Assembly (NCBI GenBank): GCA_013214695.1
Contig: JABSRX010000002.1
Span: 11,541-58,332, forward strand
DNA from: Rhizobiaceae bacterium
Lineage (GTDB): Bacteria; Pseudomonadota; Alphaproteobacteria; Rhizobiales; Rhizobiaceae
Direction of reading: 5' to 3'
Length of the DNA stretch: 46,792 nt
Position numbers and translations under genes: made by a program. Of the stretch, positions 41,410-46,792 are shown one piece after another; position 1 is the stretch's first letter; each line of letters opens with the position of its first letter. The notes beneath the pieces were generated by a model that had not been told where the DNA came from, did no database searches, and saw only the letters and a program-made list of their open reading frames with translations.

Positions 41410-42738
41410 ATGATCCGTCATCTGAAAACTGCCCGTAGTGAAGAAGACCGCGCTGAAGACGATGCCAAGGTGCGCAGCACCGTTGAAGGCATCTTGAAGG
41501 ACATCGAAACCCGGGGTGACGCGGCGGTGCGTGAACTGTCGCAGAAGTTCGACAATTATGCGCCGGACAATTTCCGTCTGAGTGAATCCGAGATTGAAGC
41601 GGCGATGAACAAAGTGTCCGAGCGGGACATGGAAGACATCAAGTTTGCACAGACCCAGATCCGCAACTTTGCCGAAGCGCAGCGGGCGTCGATGACCGAT
41701 ATCGAGGTCGAGACCTTGCCGGGCGTAATTCTCGGCCACAAGAACATCCCGGTTCAGTCGGTGGGATGTTACGTTCCTGGTGGCAAGTTCCCAATGGTTG
41801 CTTCGGCCCATATGTCGGTGCTGACCGCATCGGTTGCCGGCGTGCCACGTATTGTTGCTTCCGCACCGCCACAAAATGGCGAGCCGCATCCGGCGATTGT
41901 CGCCGCCATGAAGATGGGCGGCGCCCACGAAATTTATGTCATGGGGGGCATTCAGGCCGTGGGCTCCATGGCACTCGGCACCCAGACCATCGAGCCTTGT
42001 CATATGATCGTCGGTCCCGGCAATGCCTTCGTGGCCGAAGCCAAGCGGCAGCTGTTTGGCCGCGTTGGTATCGATCTGTTTGCCGGCCCCACCGAGACCA
42101 TGGTGATTGCCGATGAGACGGTTGATGCAGAAATGTGCGCCACAGACCTGCTCGGCCAAGCGGAGCACGGTTACAACTCGCCGGCTGTTCTGGTCACCAA
42201 TTCAGAAAAACTCGCCAAGGAGACCGTGGCCAAGATCGACCGCATCCTGAAGATTCTGCCGACCGCTGAAACCGCGTCGAAGAGCTGGGAAGATTATGGT
42301 GAGGTGATCGTTTGCGATACCTATGTTGAAATGTTGGAAGTCGCTGATGACATCGCTTCTGAACATGTGCAGGTGATGACCGATCGTGATGACTGGTTCC
42401 TGGAAAACATGACCTGTTACGGCGCGTTGTTCCTGGGCCCACGCACCAACGTGTCGAATGGCGACAAGGTGATCGGTACGAACCACACCTTGCCGACCAA
42501 GAAAGCTGGCCGCTACACCGGTGGTCTGTGGGTTGGCAAATTCCTGAAGACCCACTCCTATCAGAAAGTTCTCACAGACGAGGCAGCAGCCCATATCGGT
42601 GAAGTCGGCTCGCGTCTGTGCATGCTGGAAGGCTTTGTTGGTCACGCGGAACAGTGCAATGTACGCGTACGCCGCTATGGGGGCCGCAACGTGCCCTATG
42701 GCGCAGCTGCTGAGCCGATCGTCGACGCGGCAGAATGA
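41410..42738 (+). CDS. Histidinol-dehydrogenase-family NAD-dependent alcohol dehydrogenase, HpsN-like
   Basis: About 442 residues. Equivalents of the HisD zinc ligands and catalytic pair are present: LLGQAEHG (Gln, His), SEHVQVM (Glu, His), [13 protein letters not shown] (Asp, His) and EGFVGHAEQ (His). The sequence around [21 protein letters not shown] resembles HpsN-type enzymes, which oxidise (R)-2,3-dihydroxypropanesulfonate to sulfolactate. As there is no histidine operon here, a catabolic alcohol dehydrogenase is far more likely than histidine synthesis. The frame opens at 41362, but that start falls within the operator palindrome; ATG 41410 has GGAG 6 nt upstream. The real substrate is unknown. 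Confidence 0.85.
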   Translation: MIRHLKTARSEEDRAEDDAKVRSTVEGILKDIETRGDAAVRELSQKFDNYAPDNFRLSESEIEAAMNKVSERDMEDIKFAQTQIRNFAEAQRASMTDIEVETLPGVILGHKNIPVQSVGCYVPGGKFPMVASAHMSVLTASVAGVPRIVASAPPQNGEPHPAIVAAMKMGGAHEIYVMGGIQAVGSMALGTQTIEPCHMIVGPGNAFVAEAKRQLFGRVGIDLFAGPTETMVIADETVDAEMCATDLLGQAEHGYNSPAVLVTNSEKLAKETVAKIDRILKILPTAETASKSWEDYGEVIVCDTYVEMLEVADDIASEHVQVMTDRDDWFLENMTCYGALFLGPRTNVSNGDKVIGTNHTLPTKKAGRYTGGLWVGKFLKTHSYQKVLTDEAAAHIGEVGSRLCMLEGFVGHAEQCNVRVRRYGGRNVPYGAAAEPIVDAAE

Positions 42739-42760
42739 GAGCCAAACTGGAGACACCTGA

Positions 42761-43528
42761 ATGACCGACCTGCCGCGCACGCCCACCTTTCAATTGAATG
42801 GCAAAAAGGCACTTGTCACCGGTGCCTCCCGGGGCATCGGTCTTGGCGGCGCCATGGCCCTCGCCGAGCATGGGGCGCATGTGGTCATGGCGGCCCGCAA
42901 TGCCGAGGAAATCGGCCTGGCCGCCCAGGCCATTCGCGACGCCGGTTACAAAGCCGACGGCATCGCGCTGGACGTTGCAGATCGCGAATCGATGATCTCG
43001 TCGATCCGCCAACACGGTCCGTTCGACATTCTGTTCAACAATGCCGGCACCAATGACCCAACACCGTTTGTCGACGTGACGCCGGAAAACTTCGACAAGA
43101 TCATGGACCTCAACCTGCGCTCCGCGTTTTTTGTCGCCCAGGAAGTGGCGAAGGGTATGATCGAGGCTGGCAATGGCGGGTCGATCATCCACACATCGAG
43201 CCAGATGGGCCATGTCGGTGGCATCGACCGGGCGGTTTATTGTGGGTCGAAGTTTGGCATTGAAGGGGTGACGAAAGCATCGGCCATCGAACTGGCAGCC
43301 CACAAGATCCGGGTCAACACAATCTGCCCGACCTTCATCCGCACGCCGATGACCGCAAGCACGTTTGAAAATCCCGAGCGGGTCGCCTGGCTGGAAGAGA
43401 AGATCAAACTTGGGCGGGTCGGTGAAATTGAGGATGTCATGGGAGCCGTCGTGTTCCTGGCCAGCGATGCCTCGGCATTGGTGACCGGAACCAGCCTGCT
43501 CATCGATGGTGGCTGGACCGCTGATTAA
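42761..43528 (+). CDS. Short-chain dehydrogenase/reductase (SDR)
   Basis: A 255-residue classical SDR. The cofactor motif TGASRGIGLGG is at about 21-31, NNAG near 91, and the catalytic Ser and YxxxK are in HTSSQMGHVGG (about 145) and AVYCGSKFG (Tyr about 158, Lys about 162). The C-terminus has the usual VTGTSLLIDGGWTAD. Acidic or basic selectivity of the cofactor is not decisive: RNAEE follows strand 2, suggesting NADP use. It lies 22 nt after the HpsN-like gene with GGAG before the ATG. It probably oxidises or reduces a secondary alcohol in the same pathway. Confidence 0.92.
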   Translation: MTDLPRTPTFQLNGKKALVTGASRGIGLGGAMALAEHGAHVVMAARNAEEIGLAAQAIRDAGYKADGIALDVADRESMISSIRQHGPFDILFNNAGTNDPTPFVDVTPENFDKIMDLNLRSAFFVAQEVAKGMIEAGNGGSIIHTSSQMGHVGGIDRAVYCGSKFGIEGVTKASAIELAAHKIRVNTICPTFIRTPMTASTFENPERVAWLEEKIKLGRVGEIEDVMGAVVFLASDASALVTGTSLLIDGGWTAD

Positions 43529-43540
43529 AGGAACCAAACA

Positions 43541-44542
43541 GTGACGATCAAAGGCTTTTCCCAGCAGTGGAAAGATTTTCCCGACTACATTCTCGGCATT
43601 ACCCAGGAGATCTGGGAAGGCCGCGGTATTGGCACGCTCAACCACTATTACACCGACGATATTCCGGTGCGCTCCCCGATGGGTATCCAGCAGGGCAACG
43701 AGGCTGTCATGGCCGCGACCATGGGCACTCTGTACGAGTTTCCTGATCGTGAGCTGCTCGGCGAAGACGTGATCTGGTCCGGCGATCCCGAAACCGGCCT
43801 GTTGTCCTCGCATCGCATCATTACCACCGCCACCCATGCCCGTGATGGCGCCTTCGGTCCGGCGACGGGCAAGAAGTTCAAGGTCCGGGTGATCGCTGAT
43901 TGCGCCGCCAAGGACAACGCCATTTTCGATGAATGGCTGGTGCGCGACTATGGCGGCATTGTCCGGCAATTGGGCATGGATCCGAAAACCTACGCGGCTG
44001 ATCTGATCGCCCGCGAAGGCGGTCCCGACCATTGCGGCAAGCCCTTCACACCCGCCATGGATATCGACGGCGGCTACCATGGCACCGGCAATGACAATGA
44101 GTGGGGGGCTAAATATGCCACCATTCTCAACCGCTTGATGGACAAGGATTTCAACGTCGTCACGGAGGTCTATGACCGCGCTGTGGTGGCCGAATATGCC
44201 GGCGCCGTCTCGGGACTGTCATTTGCTTCGGTCGACGCCTTCTGGCTTGGCCTGCGCTCTTCTTTCCCGGACGCCGAGTTCAAGATCCATCACCAGATCG
44301 GATTGGACGGCGACAATAGGATGTCGCCAAGAGCTGCCATTCGATGGTCGCTGGACGGCACTCATTCTGGCTGGGGCACATTCGGCGCACCAACCGGAGC
44401 ACCGGTTCATGTGATGGGCATGTGCCACGCGGAATTCGGCCCCTACGGCGTCAATGGCGAAGGCATCCGGCGCGAATATGCCCTGTACGACGAAATCGCA
44501 ATCTGGAAACAAATCTTAATGCACAGTGGAGAGCTTTCATGA
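43541..44542 (+). CDS. Tandem SnoaL-like (NTF2-fold) protein
   Basis: A 333-residue protein starting with GTG behind AAGGAA. Two NTF2/SnoaL halves are seen (about 15-160 and 195-330), with YYTDDIPVRSPMGIQQG in half one and TEVYDRAVVAEYAG followed by DAFWLGLRSSFPDAEF in half two. No catalytic motif can be named with certainty. It resembles in design the divergent 35039 protein, so the cluster has two such double-domain proteins. Its stop overlaps the bicupin start as ATGA, which couples their translation and suggests that the two act together. Confidence 0.75.
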   Translation: MTIKGFSQQWKDFPDYILGITQEIWEGRGIGTLNHYYTDDIPVRSPMGIQQGNEAVMAATMGTLYEFPDRELLGEDVIWSGDPETGLLSSHRIITTATHARDGAFGPATGKKFKVRVIADCAAKDNAIFDEWLVRDYGGIVRQLGMDPKTYAADLIAREGGPDHCGKPFTPAMDIDGGYHGTGNDNEWGAKYATILNRLMDKDFNVVTEVYDRAVVAEYAGAVSGLSFASVDAFWLGLRSSFPDAEFKIHHQIGLDGDNRMSPRAAIRWSLDGTHSGWGTFGAPTGAPVHVMGMCHAEFGPYGVNGEGIRREYALYDEIAIWKQILMHSGELS

Positions 44543-45510
44543 CACCCGAAGAGATGGAAGCGAGAATTGTTCGCTACGGGGATCTGATGCCCTGCAAGAC
44601 GGCCTTTATCGACGCGCACACCCCCGGTTCAGACAGCAAGGAAAACTTCACCATCATCGGTGGTGGCGTGTCTGAGTCACCGGACCAGCATGTCCATATT
44701 GCCGAAACCCCAGGTTTCAATATCGGCGCCGCAGGCCAGCCACCAAAGTGCCGCAACTCGCTGCACAGCCATCGCACGGCGGAGGTGTTTTATGTCCACA
44801 AAGGGCGCTGGCGCTTTTTCTGGGGCCGCCATGGCACGGCAGGCGAGGTCACTTTGGAAGAAGGCGACATCTTCAACATTCCAACCGGCATCTTCCGCGG
44901 CTTTGAGAATATCGGCACCGACTATGGAATGATCATGGCCATTCTGGGTGGTGATGATGCTGGTGGTGGCGTGATCTGGGCACCGCAGGTGATCCAGGAT
45001 GCAACCGATCATGGTTTGGTTCTGGCTGAAACAGGCCGTCTCTATGACACTAAAAAGGGTGAAGCTTTGCCCGATGGCGTTAACCCGATGCCCCTGCTTA
45101 CCGAAGATGAGCTGAAAAACTATCCGGAAGTGCCGGTCGACGAGGTCGTGCCTTATTATATCGGCCGCTATCACGATATGGCCGCTCTGGCCGCCAACAA
45201 GCCCGCCGACATCATCTCGGAAGATGGCCTGATCCGCGACAAGCCCGGCTTTGAGGTTGAATTCATCACCCGCGGCTCGCTTTCGGGTCCGCAGGGTGGC
45301 AATGGGCGCCACCACGTTTTGATGATTCATGAAGGCCATTGGCGCTTGAGTTGGGACGGTTCTGAAAAGACCCTCGCGCCAGGCGATTGCTGTGCTGTTC
45401 CGCCCGGCGTTTCCTACCAGCTTGACCCCAGCATGACCGGCACCTGCAGCCTGTTCCGGGTGATCGATACCGACGATCCGGCCGGCCCGACCGCGACCGA
45501 CCTGAACTGA
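44539..45510 (+). CDS. Bicupin-domain protein
   Basis: About 323 residues with two cupin barrels. The first (about 65-145) has the metal pattern LHSHRTAEVFYVHKG (His, His and Glu) followed by GDIFNIPTGIFRGFEN. The second (about 235-315) has HHVLMIHEGHWRLSWDG and LAPGDCCAVPPGVSYQL with fewer obvious metal ligands, so it may be structural. Bicupins include dioxygenases, isomerases and decarboxylases. The longer frame from 44344 runs inside the SnoaL-like gene; ATG 44539, overlapping its stop, is the real start. The reaction is unknown, but the setting is catabolic. Confidence 0.83.
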   Translation: MTPEEMEARIVRYGDLMPCKTAFIDAHTPGSDSKENFTIIGGGVSESPDQHVHIAETPGFNIGAAGQPPKCRNSLHSHRTAEVFYVHKGRWRFFWGRHGTAGEVTLEEGDIFNIPTGIFRGFENIGTDYGMIMAILGGDDAGGGVIWAPQVIQDATDHGLVLAETGRLYDTKKGEALPDGVNPMPLLTEDELKNYPEVPVDEVVPYYIGRYHDMAALAANKPADIISEDGLIRDKPGFEVEFITRGSLSGPQGGNGRHHVLMIHEGHWRLSWDGSEKTLAPGDCCAVPPGVSYQLDPSMTGTCSLFRVIDTDDPAGPTATDLN

Positions 45511-45524
45511 TACAGGTTGGCTGA

Positions 45525-46792
45525 ATGAACCACATCGCCGAACCCGCGCGACAGACGCCGATCGTGCACGAAACCGACGTGCTGGTCGTCGGGTCTGGCC
45601 CCGGTGGTCTTGCTGCGGCATTGGCCGCCGCCCGCTGCGGTGCAGATGTCACGCTTGTCGAACGCTTTGGCTGTTTTGGCGGCAATATCACGGTTGTCGG
45701 TGTTGAAGGCTTTGCCTGGTACCGCCACGAGCAGACGGTTGAAGCAGGCGGCATCGGTCGCGAATTCGAAGAACGCGCCAAGCAGATGGGGGCGGCGGTG
45801 CCCGAAAGCCAGTCGCTGTCTTATGAACTGGACAGTGAAGGTTTCAAACTGGTGGCCGACAAATTGGTGCAGGAAGCGGGCATTACACCGATGCTGCATC
45901 GCCAGTTCGTCGCGCCGGTGATGAGCGGCAATACAATCACTGGCATTATTGTTGAAAGCAAAAACGGCCGCGAAGCTATCATGGCCAAACGGGTGATCGA
46001 CGGCACCGGCGATGCCGACATTGCCCACCGCGCCGGAGCGCCGACGATCAAAACACCGATGGAAGACATGCAGGCGGCCTCAGTCATGTTCCATGTGGCG
46101 GGGGTCGACAAACAGGCTTTCATGGAAGGCGTGCGCCAAGACCCGCAGACCTATTCAGACTGGTCGACAGGTGAATGGCAGGTGGAAACGTCGGGCAAGG
46201 AAGACGATATGTTTTCGCCGTTCTTGAAAAAGCCGTTTGAGCAAGCAATTGCTGACGGCGTCATTTCGGCCGATCTCAACACCATTGCCGGTACCTGGGG
46301 TGCCGTCCATGACAGCGGTGAAATGACCTATATGAACCTGATTCATCTCGACGGATGCGACGGCACCGACGCCGACAGCATGACCCGTTTCGAGATCGAA
46401 GGCCGTCGTCAGGCGATGCAGGCGATCGAAGCGCTTCGGCGGTATATGCCTGGAGGCGAGGGCATACGGCTGCGCAATTTTGGCATGTCGATTGGCATCC
46501 GGGATACGCGCAAGATCGATGCCGTCTACAATATGACGGAACAGGATGTGCGTGAGCAGGGCCGTTTTGAGGACAGTATCGGCATCTATCCCGAATTTAT
46601 TGACGGGTATGGCATATTGATCCTGCCGACCACCGGGCGTTACATGCATATTCCCTATCGCTGCATGGTGCCGAAGCAAGTTGACAATCTGCTGGTCGTA
46701 GGTCGGGCGATTGGTGGCGACAAGGTTGCCCACGCGGCAACCCGCAACATGGCGTGTTGCGCAGTGGTAGGGCAGGGGGCCGGCATTGCTGC
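45525..46792 (+). CDS. FAD-dependent oxidoreductase (FAD_oxidored family), 3' end beyond the window
   Basis: The visible 422 codons begin MNHIAEPARQT. A dinucleotide-binding motif VLVVGSGPGGLAAALAAARCG (described as about residues 19-39) binds FAD, followed by VTLVERFGCFGGNITVVG, in which the Cys-Phe-Gly-Gly pattern is typical of this family. Near the end, LLVVGRAIGGDKVAHAATRNMACC matches the second FAD contact, close to the usual C-terminus, so only a small part is missing. Such enzymes oxidise or reduce hydroxylated or unsaturated acids. It closes the visible cluster 14 nt after the bicupin gene. Substrate unknown. Confidence 0.88.
   Translation, partial: MNHIAEPARQTPIVHETDVLVVGSGPGGLAAALAAARCGADVTLVERFGCFGGNITVVGVEGFAWYRHEQTVEAGGIGREFEERAKQMGAAVPESQSLSYELDSEGFKLVADKLVQEAGITPMLHRQFVAPVMSGNTITGIIVESKNGREAIMAKRVIDGTGDADIAHRAGAPTIKTPMEDMQAASVMFHVAGVDKQAFMEGVRQDPQTYSDWSTGEWQVETSGKEDDMFSPFLKKPFEQAIADGVISADLNTIAGTWGAVHDSGEMTYMNLIHLDGCDGTDADSMTRFEIEGRRQAMQAIEALRRYMPGGEGIRLRNFGMSIGIRDTRKIDAVYNMTEQDVREQGRFEDSIGIYPEFIDGYGILILPTTGRYMHIPYRCMVPKQVDNLLVVGRAIGGDKVAHAATRNMACCAVVGQGAGIA

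Noticed and set aside
42572-44080. Minus-strand open frame of 502 codons
   Set aside because: It lies opposite the HpsN-like, SDR and SnoaL-like genes, which have clear motifs and ribosome sites. The antisense product has no recognisable fold pattern.
1-46792. CRISPR arrays, tRNA or rRNA genes, insertion sequences
   Set aside because: No regularly spaced direct repeats, cloverleaf-like stretches, ribosomal RNA motifs or transposase-like open frames were seen; a dedicated scan was not possible.

Overview
The window looks like chromosomal DNA of a heterotrophic alphaproteobacterium of the Rhodobacterales/Hyphomicrobiales type, perhaps marine. This is inferred from the moderately high GC content, the TRAP and ABC solute-import operons, the many small-molecule catabolic genes with local GntR and LacI regulators, and a short OpgH next to OpgC and OpgG. 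There are no rRNA or tRNA genes, insertion sequences, prophage genes or CRISPR arrays that I can see. Genes are tightly packed, with many stop/start overlaps, and most of the window is catabolic gene clusters.

Region A (3-16443) is a minus-strand run of about 15.6 kb: TPP enzyme, enolase-superfamily enzyme, FAD amino-acid dehydrogenase, TRAP transporter (dctP, Q, M), BASS-like permease, Ldh2-family reductase, then a dipeptide-type ABC importer that leaves the left edge. A GntR/FCD regulator is divergent from it, with a TGTATACA palindrome between the two. The enolase, Ldh2 and DadA-like combination fits catabolism of a cyclic imino acid such as cis-3-hydroxy-L-proline (inference).

Region B (16474-23474) is a mainly plus-strand catabolic set: Asp/Glu racemase family, two PhyH dioxygenases, a UxaA-type dehydratase, a beta-hydroxyacid dehydrogenase and an EamA permease, with a convergent second dehydrogenase (DUF1932 type). 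Its substrate is unknown. A 403-bp gap follows that contains six A/T tracts phased at about 10 bp (probable curved DNA).

Region C (23878-30219) holds a small membrane protein, a LacI regulator divergent from a second TPP enzyme, a YeeE/YedE transporter with a DUF302 protein, and a TTC38-like repeat protein. Region D (30288-34997) is an opgC-opgG-opgH operon for periplasmic glucans.

Region E (35039 to the right edge) is a sugar-type ABC importer embedded in a catabolic cluster: three SnoaL-like proteins, an HpsN/HisD-like dehydrogenase, an SDR, a bicupin and an FAD oxidoreductase. Two nearly identical 16-bp perfect palindromes (core TGCATACGTATGCA) lie in front of the importer and in front of the HisD-like gene, marking them as one regulon. 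This is the best candidate for an undescribed pathway in the window. In three importers a hairpin follows the binding-protein gene, which probably makes the binding protein more abundant than the membrane parts.
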